This document shows positions 30,811 through 40,533 of a stretch of DNA of 64,000 nucleotides, one piece after another (position 1 is the stretch's first letter; each line of letters opens with the position of its first letter). The notes beneath the pieces were generated by a model that did not search any database, was not told the origin of the DNA, and saw nothing but the letters and a program-made list of their open reading frames with translations. A program made the translations under genes and the position numbers. The DNA comes from Gammaproteobacteria bacterium. GTDB lineage: Bacteria > Pseudomonadota > Gammaproteobacteria > Competibacterales > Competibacteraceae. The DNA lies in NCBI GenBank assembly GCA_020846135.1, contig JADLEK010000030.1, forward strand, positions 57,697-121,696, read 5' to 3'.

Positions 30811-31263
30811 CTACTTCTCCATGGTCACCGTCACGCCGCTCATGCCCAGGTTGAATTGCAGACCCTGAGTCCGCGATTCCAGGCGCATGATCACGCCATT
30901 TTCATTTTTCATCTGCAAACCGCCGACTCCACCGCCCAGCGCCACGCTGGCATCCAGCTTGGTGTAGGTGCCGGGGAATTTCGAGATTTCTTTCAGATCA
31001 TAAACTTCGCCGACTGCCGCCATCTTCGACACGCCGATATTGGCGCCAACGCTCAGTCCGCCGATCTTGAAATCGTATTTTTTACCCTTGAACGTCAGTT
31101 TGCCGCCGCCGGCGCTGCCCCCAATGATGAAGCCGAACTGGGTTTCATCAATGGTCACGATACCGGAGGGTTTCTTAGCGGTATCGGCCGCCAACGCCAG
31201 ACTGCCCATCAATAGCGCCGCAGTCAGCAGAATGGGCGTGGTCATTTTGCGGTAATTCAGCAT
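30811..31263 (-). CDS. Secreted glycine-rich protein, DUF1134/EipA-like
   Basis: 150 aa from the ATG at 31263, giving a signal peptide (MLNYRKMTTPILLTAALLMG, cleaved after ALAADT). The mature part is beta-rich and repeats glycine turns: FGFIIGGSAGGGKLTFKGKK, DFKIGGLSVGANIGVSKM, DASVALGGGVGGLQMKNENG. The pattern recalls DUF1134 envelope proteins such as EipA, but the assignment is by eye and tentative. It lies after the siaABCD operon on the same strand. Confidence 0.65.
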   Translation of the reverse strand: MLNYRKMTTPILLTAALLMGSLALAADTAKKPSGIVTIDETQFGFIIGGSAGGGKLTFKGKKYDFKIGGLSVGANIGVSKMAAVGEVYDLKEISKFPGTYTKLDASVALGGGVGGLQMKNENGVIMRLESRTQGLQFNLGMSGVTVTMEK

Positions 31264-31378
31264 GATCGGTTCCTCATTTGTGGTTGGAAATGGAATACGG
31301 GACGCGTCAGTCGCCTCCCGTTGCAACGAGTATACAAGCCACAGCCCAGCATTGCGCCAAAGTGGCCAGGGCTGGGCA

Positions 31379-32509
31379 TCAGACCCCAGGCGGCGACTCA
31401 CGGGTCAGTGCGAGATCCAGCTCACTGACCACTTGATTGCGGCCTCGATCCTTGGCGACATACAGCGCCCGATCGGCGCGCTTGAGCAGGTCTTGCAGGG
31501 ACACGGTCTGCGCCGCGCCGGCGCTGACCCCGATGCTGACGGTAAACCGCAACATCCGTCCGGTCGTCAGAGGCAGCGTCGTCTGGGCGATGGCCTGGCG
31601 CAGCCGCTCGGCGGTCCCGAGCGCCGCCTCCAGCCCGGTTTGCGGCAACAGCACCGCGAATTCTTCCCCACCCAGTCGGCCGATGATATCGGCGTCACGC
31701 ATCTGGCGCTGACACAGCCGGGCAATCACCTGCAACACTTCATCGCCTACATCATGACCATGGGTGTCATTGACGGCCTTGAACAGATCGGCGTCCATCA
31801 TCAACAGCGCCGCCTCCAGCCGATACCGCCGCGCCCGGAGCAATTCTCGCTCACACAACTCCATGAAATGCCTGCGGTTGTACAAGCCGGTCAAGCCATC
31901 CACCGTGGCCAGATGCCGCAACTCCTCCAGAATTCGCTTGCGTTCGGTGATGTCGGACAGTACGCCTTCGACGGTGGCGATGGTATGGCGCGGATCGGGA
32001 CTGGCGTGGGCGCTGATCTCGACCCAGATGGCTTCGCCGTTCCAGCGCCGTAACCGCAATTGCAAATGCGCCACGTTGCCATGCGCCGCTAGCGCCCCAA
32101 ATAGGCGTTCATGTTCCTCCTCATCGACAAACGGCCACCAGAAATCTTCCTGATGCGCCTGCAGAAACTCAGCGGGGGTTCGATGCCCAACAATCCGCGC
32201 CAGGGCCGGATTGACATCCAGAAACCGCCCATCCAGTTGGGCAATGAAAATGCCTTCGCTGACGTTCTCGAACAACGAGCGGTATTTGGTTTCGCTGCGC
32301 TGCAAGCGGTCGTTGAGATTATTGAGTTCTTCCTGCATCAGGTCGCCGACCCGGATCAGATGCCGCAGATGGCGCAACAGCCGGCCATAGTGCCGGGTCA
32401 GATCGGGGAACGCCTCGGCGCAGGATTCCGCAGCGCCATCGCGCACCAGAGCCTTGGCTGCTTCCAGCGTTTGCTCTTCGCTTTCCAGCAGATTGGCTTC
32501 GGCGCTCAC
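31379..32509 (-). CDS. siaD: Diguanylate cyclase of the Sia system (PAS-GGDEF)
   Basis: 376 aa from the GTG at 32509, which overlaps the siaC stop in GTGA. Longer starts would run back into siaC. An N-terminal helical region (1-75, with RHYGRLLRHLRHLIRVGDL) precedes a PAS domain (about 75-195, FENVSEGIFIAQLDGRFLDV). The GGDEF domain has the active site GGEEF at 280-284 and an intact I-site RDAD five residues before it, so product inhibition is expected. It makes c-di-GMP. In Pseudomonas aeruginosa the unphosphorylated SiaC activates SiaD, and the same gene order here supports the same role. Confidence 0.88.
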   Translation of the reverse strand: MSAEANLLESEEQTLEAAKALVRDGAAESCAEAFPDLTRHYGRLLRHLRHLIRVGDLMQEELNNLNDRLQRSETKYRSLFENVSEGIFIAQLDGRFLDVNPALARIVGHRTPAEFLQAHQEDFWWPFVDEEEHERLFGALAAHGNVAHLQLRLRRWNGEAIWVEISAHASPDPRHTIATVEGVLSDITERKRILEELRHLATVDGLTGLYNRRHFMELCERELLRARRYRLEAALLMMDADLFKAVNDTHGHDVGDEVLQVIARLCQRQMRDADIIGRLGGEEFAVLLPQTGLEAALGTAERLRQAIAQTTLPLTTGRMLRFTVSIGVSAGAAQTVSLQDLLKRADRALYVAKDRGRNQVVSELDLALTRESPPGV

Positions 32510-32904
32510 TGTGGTTCCCAGGGCTGTTCGACCAGGTTGAAAGTCAACGCGTGCAGTTCCTCGCTGAAATCCTGCCCACATTCCAGAATCGCTTCATTGT
32601 CGGGATCGTAGCGCCAGTTGACGGTGACTAGCACACCATCCTGGGCCGCCTGTTCCATCAGATCGAGAAAGTTCAGCATGACCTTGGTGCTGCTACTGTT
32701 CAGATACAGCACTTCCAGATTGACCCGCACCGCCGTCCTCGGCTCCAATCCGGCGAGAAAGGTTTTGAGCCAGGCGAACACGGGCGCATAAAACGCTGCC
32801 GCATTTTCCGGGTACGACTCGCCACTGATGCTCAAGCGACGAATTCCGGCATCGAACCGAATGGCCGGCGACGACCGGGAGGCTTCGATCACTAGACTAT
32901 CCAT
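32506..32904 (-). CDS. siaC: SiaC-family regulatory phosphoprotein (DUF1987)
   Basis: 132 aa. The STAS-like DUF1987 fold shows RRLSISGESYPENAAAFYAP near residues 22-41 and VRVNLEVLYLNSSSTKVML around 60-78. The Ser/Thr cluster in the latter includes the expected phosphorylation site (Thr68 in P. aeruginosa). The family switches its diguanylate cyclase on when unphosphorylated; SiaB phosphorylates it and SiaA removes the phosphate. It is third in the operon, with its stop overlapping the siaD start. Confidence 0.9.
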   Translation of the reverse strand: MDSLVIEASRSSPAIRFDAGIRRLSISGESYPENAAAFYAPVFAWLKTFLAGLEPRTAVRVNLEVLYLNSSSTKVMLNFLDLMEQAAQDGVLVTVNWRYDPDNEAILECGQDFSEELHALTFNLVEQPWEPQ

Positions 32905-32920
32905 TCATGACTCCTGTCGG

Positions 32921-33466
32921 TCAGATGACGACGCGCAGACTGAAAAACACATACCGATCATCGACTGCGCCAAAGGCGTATTCCAAAGGCGCACTGGATT
33001 TACGCGCCATGTCGATCAGACCCAGCCCGGCTCCACCCTGCGGATTCAGCGGCTGGCGCATTTGCTCCTTGTACAGCGCTTTTAACCCCGCCTTGTCCAG
33101 ACTCCGCAACCGCTCCAACTGAGCGGTCAGCGCCGGCGCATCGGCCCGGTCCAGCAGGTTGCCGGAACTGATCACGCAATGCCGATCCTCCTGAGCGATG
33201 ACCACGATGCCGGAACTGGCCAAGCGAGCCTGATCGACGCCGGCTTTCTGGCGGCACACATAATGACTAACGTTCTGGGCCTGTTCGATGTAGACGGCGA
33301 ACACATCCATCAGCGCCGACCGGGCCACTTGGGCGCTTTCCAGATAATGGCGAACCGCCTTGCCCAACTCTTCAATAATAGAATGTGAAAAGGGTCCGCT
33401 GAAACACATCAAAACGCCCTGGCGACGCAGTTCATCCTGCAAGTGGACCAGATTAAGGGTACTCAT
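32921..33466 (-). CDS. siaB: SiaB-family protein kinase
   Basis: 181 aa. The sequence starts MSTLNLVHLQDELRRQGVLM and continues CFSGPFSHSIIEELGKAV, a helix-rich region, then SGNLLDRADAPALTAQLERL and a GHKL-like tail with LNPQGGAGLGLIDMARKS. The GGAGLGLIDMARK segment matches the SiaB/DUF6272 family, whose role is ATP-dependent phosphorylation of SiaC. It lies 16 bases upstream of siaC and 22 bases after siaA. Confidence 0.9.
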   Translation of the reverse strand: MSTLNLVHLQDELRRQGVLMCFSGPFSHSIIEELGKAVRHYLESAQVARSALMDVFAVYIEQAQNVSHYVCRQKAGVDQARLASSGIVVIAQEDRHCVISSGNLLDRADAPALTAQLERLRSLDKAGLKALYKEQMRQPLNPQGGAGLGLIDMARKSSAPLEYAFGAVDDRYVFFSLRVVI

Positions 33467-33488
33467 GGCTGATGCTCCTTCCGGTTCA

Positions 33489-35522
33489 TTACGATCCCGC
33501 GCCCGGACGGAAACCGATCACGGTGATGTCATCACGTTGCGGCTGATCGTTCCGCCAGGCCGCCAGCGCCTGTTCCAGCGCCGCCTGCTGTTCCGGCAAG
33601 GACTGCCCATTGCAGCGTTGCAGAACCTCCTGAAATTGGCGGCGGCCAAAGCCATAGCCTTTCGGCCCACCGGACTGGTCCAGCAAGCCATCGGTGGTGA
33701 GATAGAAGATTCGGTCCGGGGTTCGATCGACGCTTTCAAGATGGAAAACCGTCCAGTCCGGGTGGGTATGGCGATAGCCGAGACTGACCCGGTTGCCGCG
33801 AATTACGGTCGCCGGGGTCGCCGCATCCTGATAGCACAGATCAATCCGCGCCCCGGCAAACTGAAGCTGCGGCTGAGTCCAGGCCCAGTAACAGACTGCG
33901 GCGTCCAGGCCGTTTTCAAAGCCTTCGCCCAGGTCACGCTGGTGCAGGATCGCCTGCATCTCCTGATGCAGCGCCTGTAAAACCCGCACCGGAGCGGCGA
34001 TGCTGATGGTGCCGGCGATATGATTCAGCGCGGCATTAACCGCCATGGTCATGAACGCGCCGGGGACGCCATGACCGGTGCAATCGACCAGCGCCAACAG
34101 GCAACCGTGACGATCAGTTCGGCAGTAATAAAAGTCGCCGCCGACCCGATCGCGGGGTTGCCAGATCACGAAGCAGTCGGCAAAGGCCCGCCTCAGAGTC
34201 TCTGTCGTCGGCAGCATCGCCTGCTGCAACAACTGGGCGTACTGGATGCTGTCCACCACTTGCCGATGCGTGTCCGCCAGTTCCTGATGAGCCTGTTGCA
34301 GTTGGCGGGTGCGATCATCCACCAGGGTTTCCAGGTGGCCGGTGTAGCGCCGGATGGTCAGGGTCATGGCGTTAAAGTCACCGGTCAGGTCGCCGATTTC
34401 ATTGCGCTCATCGACGGTCGCCAGTTGCCCATAATCGCCGGCGGCGACCGCCTGGGTAGACTGACGCAATCGGGCCAGCGGGTTCAGCACCAGTCGCCGG
34501 AGCAATACCGTGACGGCCAGCGCCAGCGCCAGCAGCGAGATCGCTAGCAGGCCAGCGAATGGCATGAACCGCCAGACACTGTAGACATGCGCCGTGTCGA
34601 TCAGCGTGACGACAAACCATTTGATTGCAGGCAGGTAAGCGATAGCCGCCAGGTAGGGCTGATTTTCGACCGTCAGCGGCAACACCGCGACTGGCCGCTG
34701 CCCGGCGCTGACCAGATCCAGTTGCTCGCGCAACGCGGCCTGCTCCTGCGGCGAAGCCAGCAACCGGTAGAAGGTCCGGCGCTGGTCATCATTTTTGGCG
34801 ACGGTGTTGAGATCGATGTAGGTCTGATCGTGATGCGCCTTGATCGATCCGGCGCGATCCAGCAGCAACGTACTAACCCCCGGACGATCCTCGCTCAGCA
34901 CCGCCTTGATGAAGCTGTCCAGCTCCAGGCCGGTGCCGCCCAGCCCCAACCGCTCCACGCCGTCCTTAACGACCGTGTTGATCCAGACCTTGGTGACATC
35001 GAGTGGCGCGTCATAGTCCACATTCAGATCGAAGTCGGCCACTTTATCCAGAGTGGCGAAATACCACTGATCCTCCGGTTTGGCAGGATCGAGGGTGTAG
35101 CGCAGCTCGTGGCCCCGGTATTCGTCAGCGGCGTTGTTGTGGTAATAGCGCCCGCTGGAACCAACGATGAAGAAATAGCTGTGGTCGGCGAAATGGCGGC
35201 GGTAATGTTCCAGTTCAGTCAGGGCCGCCGCCTTGAGGTCCGGATCCTCCTCATTGCGCGCCCAGCGTTTGAGCAGGGGCGAATCGGCCAGATGCCGGGA
35301 CAGCGCTAGCTCGCGCTGAAGCGGGGCTAGCAGGCGGTCTTTCTGGCGTAGCGCGTACTGGGCGGCGAACTCTTCGCCTAATTCCCGGGTGACGCCGCGA
35401 ATGCCCCAGCCGAACAGGGTTAGCGCCACCGCGCCGGTGACCAGGTAGATCGCAACGATCAGCAGCAGAAACTGGCGCTGGAGGCCGGAAAAGCGGGGGC
35501 GGGCCAAGGATAGTCTGGGCAT
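33489..35522 (-). CDS. siaA: SiaA-type membrane phosphatase (dCache-HAMP-PP2C/SpoIIE)
   Basis: 677 aa. A membrane helix at about 14-38 leads to a periplasmic double-Cache-like sensor (about 40-305, with YFFIVGSSGRYYHNN and VWINTVVKDGVERLGLGGTG). A second helix at about 315-340 and a HAMP domain (about 345-395, NPLARLRQSTQAVAAGDYG) follow. The C-terminal PP2C/SpoIIE phosphatase has VGGDFYYCRTDR, LVDCTGHGVPGAFMTM and FYLTTDGLLDQSGG, supplying the metal-binding aspartates. It is the first gene of siaABCD. It is likely to sense an external signal and dephosphorylate SiaC, raising c-di-GMP and aggregation. Confidence 0.91.
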   Translation of the reverse strand: MPRLSLARPRFSGLQRQFLLLIVAIYLVTGAVALTLFGWGIRGVTRELGEEFAAQYALRQKDRLLAPLQRELALSRHLADSPLLKRWARNEEDPDLKAAALTELEHYRRHFADHSYFFIVGSSGRYYHNNAADEYRGHELRYTLDPAKPEDQWYFATLDKVADFDLNVDYDAPLDVTKVWINTVVKDGVERLGLGGTGLELDSFIKAVLSEDRPGVSTLLLDRAGSIKAHHDQTYIDLNTVAKNDDQRRTFYRLLASPQEQAALREQLDLVSAGQRPVAVLPLTVENQPYLAAIAYLPAIKWFVVTLIDTAHVYSVWRFMPFAGLLAISLLALALAVTVLLRRLVLNPLARLRQSTQAVAAGDYGQLATVDERNEIGDLTGDFNAMTLTIRRYTGHLETLVDDRTRQLQQAHQELADTHRQVVDSIQYAQLLQQAMLPTTETLRRAFADCFVIWQPRDRVGGDFYYCRTDRHGCLLALVDCTGHGVPGAFMTMAVNAALNHIAGTISIAAPVRVLQALHQEMQAILHQRDLGEGFENGLDAAVCYWAWTQPQLQFAGARIDLCYQDAATPATVIRGNRVSLGYRHTHPDWTVFHLESVDRTPDRIFYLTTDGLLDQSGGPKGYGFGRRQFQEVLQRCNGQSLPEQQAALEQALAAWRNDQPQRDDITVIGFRPGAGS

Positions 35523-35573
35523 CGGCGAGTCCCGAGAATGGCTAGAAATTTTGCAAGCCGGAATCTGCGTTAA

Positions 35574-36179
35574 TCAGGCCAGGAAGGGCCGGATATCCGT
35601 CGCCAGCATTCCGGCGCGGCGAGCGGCTTCCAGTCCGGAATCCGCATCCTCGAAGACCTGGCAATAGCCGGGTTCCACCTGCAACCGGCGGGCCGCTTCC
35701 AGAAACAGCTCCGGAGCCGGTTTGGGCGGCAGCCCGTCGTCGGCGGTCAACACCACCGGAAACAGCTCGCGCAGGCCAATCGCCCGCAAGGTCCGCTCGA
35801 CATTAGCGCGATTGCTGCCCGACACCACCGCCAGTGGCAAACGCCCGTAATATTGCCGCGCCAACCCCGCCGCAGGCTCCAATGGCCGGGTTTGCTCCAG
35901 CCGGGCATAAGTCCGGCGTTCCTTATCGGCAGTAAATTCGGCGACATTGATCGTTCGGCCAAATTCAGCGTTGTACAGCGTCACCATCAAATCGGTGGGC
36001 TTGCCGTTGTGCCGGAGCAGAAACTCCAGCGGACACGGCAAACCCAGCGCTGCAAACGTCTCTTCCCAGGCGGCGTAATGCAAGGGCAGGCTGTCGGCCA
36101 GGGTCCCGTCACAGTCAAAAATCAGGCCCTGCACCCAGCCAGGAACCATCAGCGCTGATCCCACAGGGTCGGTCGCCAT
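35574..36179 (-). CDS. HAD-superfamily phosphatase (beta-phosphoglucomutase-like)
   Basis: 201 aa. Motif I is GLIFDCDGTLADSLPLHYAA with the nucleophile Asp, motif II is AVVSGSNR, motif III is the lysine in LPPKPAPELFLEAARRL and motif IV is VFEDADSGLEAARRAGM. The helical cap lies between motifs I and II. It resembles YqaB-type sugar-phosphate phosphatases; the substrate cannot be told. The start has GGAGG 8 bases upstream and lies 3 bases after the pilU stop, so they form one transcript. Confidence 0.9.
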   Translation of the reverse strand: MATDPVGSALMVPGWVQGLIFDCDGTLADSLPLHYAAWEETFAALGLPCPLEFLLRHNGKPTDLMVTLYNAEFGRTINVAEFTADKERRTYARLEQTRPLEPAAGLARQYYGRLPLAVVSGSNRANVERTLRAIGLRELFPVVLTADDGLPPKPAPELFLEAARRLQVEPGYCQVFEDADSGLEAARRAGMLATDIRPFLA

Positions 36180-36182
36180 GCT

Positions 36183-37370
36183 TCAACCTCCACCCGGACG
36201 CAGCGGCATTCGCGGCGGGGGCGCCGGCGGCGCAGCTGGCTTCTCCTCTTCCGGTTCCGGCATTGCCTCCAGCGACAGCCCGGAACCGCCCTCGCGCTGG
36301 GCGCTGGGCGATCCGCCGGACAAGTTGATCCGCAACCGCAGGTTATTGGCGGAGTCGGCGTTCTTGATCGCCTCATCGAGGCTGATTTTGCCGGCCTGAT
36401 GCAGATTGAACAGCGCCTGATCGAAGGTTTGCATCCCAGCCCCGACCGCTTTCTCCATGATTTCCTTGAGAGTGGACACCTCGCCACGCTTGATCAGGGT
36501 TTCCACCATCGGCGAATGCAGCAGAATTTCAATCGCCGCGACTCGCTTGCCGTCTATGGTTGGAATCAGCCGTTGCGAGATAAACGCCCGCAAATTGGAC
36601 GACAAATCAGTGAGCAACTGCGAGCGCCGTTCTTCCGGGAAGAAATTGATAATCCGATCCAGCGCCTGATTAGCGCTGTTAGCGTGCAGAGTGGAAATCG
36701 CCAGATGGCCGGTCTCGGCGAAGGCCAGCGCATGTTCCATCGTCTCCCGGTCGCGAATTTCCCCGATCAGGATCACATCCGGAGCCTGGCGCAGAGTATT
36801 CTTGAGCGCATCGGCATAGCTGAGAGTATCGACGCCGATCTCGCGCTGATTGACCACCGAGCGTTTATGGCGATGCACAAACTCAACCGGGTCTTCAATG
36901 GTGATGATATGGCCGCCACTGTTGGTATTCCGGTGATCAATCAGCGCCGCCAGCGAAGTGGATTTACCCGAACCGGTACCGCCGACGAACAGGATCAGGC
37001 CACGCTTGGCCATAATCACCTCGGTCAACACCGGCGGCAGCCCCAAATCAGCGACGGTAGGAATATCGGTCTTGATGTTGCGAATCACCATCGACACTTC
37101 GCCGCGCTGCTTGAAGATATTGACCCGGAACCGACCTACGCCGATTTCGCCAATCGCCAGATTCATCTCCAGCGTGCGCTCAAACTCGGCGATCTGGGCC
37201 GCATCCATCACTGAATAAGCGATTTCCTTGACCCGACCCGGAGCGAGCGGGTCCTTGTCCAGCGCCCGCAACACCCCCTGAAACTTGGCGCAGGGCGGCG
37301 CTCCGGTGCTGAGATAGATATCGGACCCATCGTGACGGGCCAGAAGCAACAGGTAATCCTTCAATTCCAT
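36183..37370 (-). CDS. pilU: Type IV pilus retraction ATPase, PilU type
   Basis: 395 aa from the ATG at 37370 (GGGGAG upstream). Walker A is FVGGTGSGKSTSLAALIDHR, the Asp box IITIEDPVEFVH, Walker B APDVILIGEIRDRETM and the His box GHLAISTLHANSA. The N-terminal MELKDYLLLLARHDGSDIYL favours PilU over PilT, as do the length and the long C-terminal tail ending in proline-rich PAAPPAPPPRMP. PilU assists PilT in retracting pili. pilT is not next to it here. Confidence 0.88.
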   Translation of the reverse strand: MELKDYLLLLARHDGSDIYLSTGAPPCAKFQGVLRALDKDPLAPGRVKEIAYSVMDAAQIAEFERTLEMNLAIGEIGVGRFRVNIFKQRGEVSMVIRNIKTDIPTVADLGLPPVLTEVIMAKRGLILFVGGTGSGKSTSLAALIDHRNTNSGGHIITIEDPVEFVHRHKRSVVNQREIGVDTLSYADALKNTLRQAPDVILIGEIRDRETMEHALAFAETGHLAISTLHANSANQALDRIINFFPEERRSQLLTDLSSNLRAFISQRLIPTIDGKRVAAIEILLHSPMVETLIKRGEVSTLKEIMEKAVGAGMQTFDQALFNLHQAGKISLDEAIKNADSANNLRLRINLSGGSPSAQREGGSGLSLEAMPEPEEEKPAAPPAPPPRMPLRPGGG

Positions 37371-37411
37371 CGTGTCTGCTCCCCAAAGCAACTCATTATA
37401 ATCTTTAGCCT

Positions 37412-38944
37412 TTAGCCTTCCGTTCCAGAATGCGCCCCGCCGCGTCGTGGATCGCCTGCGCCATCACCATCGGCGGCGGCGACATGGACTCCGCCGAAAT
37501 ACACATCCGGCGCCGGCCAGCGATTCAGCGGCCAGCGTTCCGCCAGCGCGGTCAGCGCCGGCTCATCAAACCCCGGCTCAACCTGAAGACGTTCGCCATC
37601 CCAGTGCAGGCGCGGTGCGGCCACTGCAGCTTGCGGATTCATCGCGAAATCAACGGTGTTGCTGATCAGCTGGAGCAAAGCGGTGCGAATCCGCTTGCTG
37701 CCGCCGCTACCCAGCGCCAGTCGCAACTGACCGCTGCTCAGAAGCAAGGACGGGGCCATCATCGACGCGACCCGCATCCCCGGCGGACTGACGTGGAAGC
37801 CTTCGGGATGCAGATCGTCCTCGCCCATCATGTTATTCAGCATGATCCCGGTTCCGGGCGCAAAACAGCCGGAGCCTTCACCATTGGAAATCGTCATGCT
37901 GGCGGCGTTGCCTTCAGCATCGCAAACGCTGATCTGGGTGGTGCCACCGGAGGCTGTACGCACCCGCGCCATGCTCTCGGTCAGGCCGGGCTGGCCCAGA
38001 TCGGTCGGGCTGAGATAACCCTCAGCGCGGCGGCGATCGGTCTCCTGCATCACCGCCGCCAATAACGCCAGATGGGCGGGCGAACCAAAACCCAGTTCAG
38101 CCGCCGGCTGCGCCTCCAGCAGCCGCAACGACAGCGCCAGCAGCGATCCGCCGAACGAGGGTGGCGGATTGGTCAGCAGCCGATAGCCGCGATAATCCAC
38201 CGGCAACGGTTCGCGTTCGATCACCCGGTAGGTGGCCAGATCCGCCGCCGTCAGCAGTCCGCCGCCATCCTGCATCTGCTGAACCATGCGCCGGGCCAGA
38301 TCGCCCTCGTAGAACGCCCGGTCGCCGTCTGCCGGCAAAGCCTCCAGAAACGCCGCCAGTTCCGGATTGCAATAGCTATCGCCTTCGCCCAGATAGCGGC
38401 CATTAGGCTGAAACAGCGCCCGCCCGGACTCGCTCAGGGTCATGATTGGAGTCAGTAGCGCCAGGAAATAACCTTGCTTGGCGTTGATCGTCACCCCATC
38501 GCGCGCCAGCCGGATCGCCGGGGCCAGCACTTCCGATAAAGGCAAATGGCCTAGGCGCTGGTGAATGTGCAGATAACCGCGCACTACCCCCGGGACCGCG
38601 ACCGATCCCAGCCCGACGTTGAAGACCTGATCACAGCCGGGAAACTGCACCGTCACCGGCAAAAAGTGAGGTTCCAGCCGCCCCGCGTGCAAGCCGCGTC
38701 CGGGCGTATCGACGAAGAAATCGAACAGCGCCGCCCACCCTTGCTGAGTCCGCGCCAGCAGAAATCCGCCGCCGCCCAGACTGGCCAACGCTGGCTCTGC
38801 CATCACTGCGGCGAAACCGGCAGCGATTGCCGCATCAAAGGCATTGCCGCCGGCTTGCAGGATAGTCCACGCGGCGGCGACGGTTTGCGGATGACCGCCA
38901 GCGACGCTGGCGCGGGCGGATGCGGGGTATGTGAGGTATTCCAC
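37412..38944 (-). CDS. Gamma-glutamyltransferase family protein
   Basis: 510 aa. Ntn-hydrolase fold made as a proenzyme that cuts itself before a threonine. Here the site is ASGGTTQISVCDAEGNAAS, with Thr at the second TT as the likely N-terminal nucleophile of the small subunit. The large-subunit start GGHPQTVAAAWTILQAGGNA and the LGGGGFLL stretch are typical. In the small subunit, GTGIMLNNMMGEDDLHP and ALGSGGSKRIRTA are present. There is no clear signal peptide, so it may be the cytoplasmic type of gamma-glutamyl hydrolase rather than the periplasmic Ggt. The C-terminus DVYFGGVHVAAADGDGAGD matches the family. Confidence 0.87.
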   Translation of the reverse strand: MEYLTYPASARASVAGGHPQTVAAAWTILQAGGNAFDAAIAAGFAAVMAEPALASLGGGGFLLARTQQGWAALFDFFVDTPGRGLHAGRLEPHFLPVTVQFPGCDQVFNVGLGSVAVPGVVRGYLHIHQRLGHLPLSEVLAPAIRLARDGVTINAKQGYFLALLTPIMTLSESGRALFQPNGRYLGEGDSYCNPELAAFLEALPADGDRAFYEGDLARRMVQQMQDGGGLLTAADLATYRVIEREPLPVDYRGYRLLTNPPPSFGGSLLALSLRLLEAQPAAELGFGSPAHLALLAAVMQETDRRRAEGYLSPTDLGQPGLTESMARVRTASGGTTQISVCDAEGNAASMTISNGEGSGCFAPGTGIMLNNMMGEDDLHPEGFHVSPPGMRVASMMAPSLLLSSGQLRLALGSGGSKRIRTALLQLISNTVDFAMNPQAAVAAPRLHWDGERLQVEPGFDEPALTALAERWPLNRWPAPDVYFGGVHVAAADGDGAGDPRRGGAHSGTEG

Positions 38945-38972
38945 AGGGAAGTCCGGGAAAGCGCAGGCCGAT

Positions 38973-40250
38973 TTAGCTACGATGGGTGGGTGGCCGCCGC
39001 TGCGGTGCGCTGCGCCCCCGCCCGCGATGATCGCCGCCGGACAGCGCCGGTGGCCGCCGCTCCAGGCGCTTGGGTGGCTTGAATTCCGGCATTAAATCCT
39101 CGGTCATGGGCTGCACCGGAATCTTCTGGCCGATGAAATCCTCAATCTCCGGTAGCGAGTAGACGTATTCCTCGCAGGCGAAGCTGATGGCGTCGCCGCT
39201 GGCGCCAATCCGGGCGGTGCGGCCAATCCGGTGGACATAATCTTCGCGATCCTGGGGCAGATCGAAGTTAATAACGTGGGTGACATCGGGAATGTGCAGC
39301 CCCCGCGCCGCCACGTCGGTCGCGACCAGAATCGGCAACTCGCCGCGCTGAAACGACTCCAGCAGCTTGAGCCGCTTGTTCTGCGGAATATCGCCGGACA
39401 GCACCTCGGCCTGGTAGCCATTGCCCAGCAGATAGCCGGTGACCCGATCCGCCGCCCGCTTGGTATTGACGAAGATCATGGTGCGCTTGGGATTGTGCTT
39501 ATGGAGCAGCCCCAGCAACAGCGGGATTTTGTCGCGGGCGGATACGTGGTACAGCGCCTGACGCACATTGTCGGCGGTGACATATTCGGTCTCGATCCGG
39601 ATGACCTGCGGGTTGTTCATGTGTTCATAGGCCAGTTCCATCACCCGATTGCTCAGCGTGGCCGAAAACAGCATGTTGATCCGCTGGCCCGGTGGCGGCA
39701 TTTTGCGCAACATGTAGCGAATGTCGGTGATGAAGCCCAGATCGAACATTCGGTCCGCCTCGTCCAGCACCACAACCTCGATGTGGTGGAGTGGGTAGAC
39801 GCCCTGTTTGAAGTAGTCAATCAAGCGGCCGGGGGTGCCGATCAGGACGTCCACCCCCCGCTCCAGTTCCCGGCGTTGACTCTCATAGCCGGTGCCACCG
39901 AACACGGCGGCAAAGCGCAGGCCGGTATAACGGCCCAGCAGTTCGGCGTCGCGGTGAATTTGCACCGCCAGTTCACGGGTGGGCGCAATGACGATCGCCC
40001 AGGGACCGACTGCGTCCTCGGCGACCGGGATTTCCATCAGGCGATGCAGGATCGCCAGCAGATAGGCAGCAGTTTTACCGGTGCCGGTCTGGGCCTGTCC
40101 AGCGATATCCTGGCCCTTGAGCGCCGGCGGCAGGGTCGCCGCCTGAATCGGCGTACAATGGGTAAAGCCAGCGTCTTCAACGCTTTCCAGCAGCGCCTCG
40201 TGCAGGCCGAGCGCTGCAAACGGGACGGGAGTCAGATGATCTTTTTGCAT
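38973..40250 (-). CDS. rhlB: ATP-dependent DEAD-box RNA helicase RhlB
   Basis: 425 aa from the ATG at 40250. Longer frames add a non-conserved leader. The sequence [17 protein letters not shown] is typical of RhlB. Helicase motifs in order are the Q motif [12 protein letters not shown], motif [11 protein letters not shown], Ia [29 protein letters not shown], and the C-terminal domain with [12 protein letters not shown] and [10 protein letters not shown]. The C-terminal tail is Arg/Pro rich ([22 protein letters not shown]) and should bind RNA. RhlB unwinds RNA for the degradosome. It lies opposite trxA-rho, a conserved gammaproteobacterial arrangement. Confidence 0.95.
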   Translation of the reverse strand: MQKDHLTPVPFAALGLHEALLESVEDAGFTHCTPIQAATLPPALKGQDIAGQAQTGTGKTAAYLLAILHRLMEIPVAEDAVGPWAIVIAPTRELAVQIHRDAELLGRYTGLRFAAVFGGTGYESQRRELERGVDVLIGTPGRLIDYFKQGVYPLHHIEVVVLDEADRMFDLGFITDIRYMLRKMPPPGQRINMLFSATLSNRVMELAYEHMNNPQVIRIETEYVTADNVRQALYHVSARDKIPLLLGLLHKHNPKRTMIFVNTKRAADRVTGYLLGNGYQAEVLSGDIPQNKRLKLLESFQRGELPILVATDVAARGLHIPDVTHVINFDLPQDREDYVHRIGRTARIGASGDAISFACEEYVYSLPEIEDFIGQKIPVQPMTEDLMPEFKPPKRLERRPPALSGGDHRGRGRSAPQRRPPTHRS

Positions 40251-40533
40251 GAGTTGGCGATGATCCCGGGTGAACAGGGTTTTGGGGACTTGCGCGAGCG
40301 CCCGGTTTGGGCTGAAATGAATAAAGCATGAAATGCATAAAGCATTTGTGTCCCGGTTGATTATTTTGCCACAATATCGCCGGTGCAATGCCGCCCGCCG
40401 CTGATTTTCGCGGTCACTCCCTCAATAGCGGCTTCCTTGCCTGGCTCCACAACCCGTTTGACCGCGCCGGCGATCGGCGTTTCCGGCTCTCCCGCCACCT
40501 TATTCCCTTAATCCTTCAGCGGAGCATTTCCCT

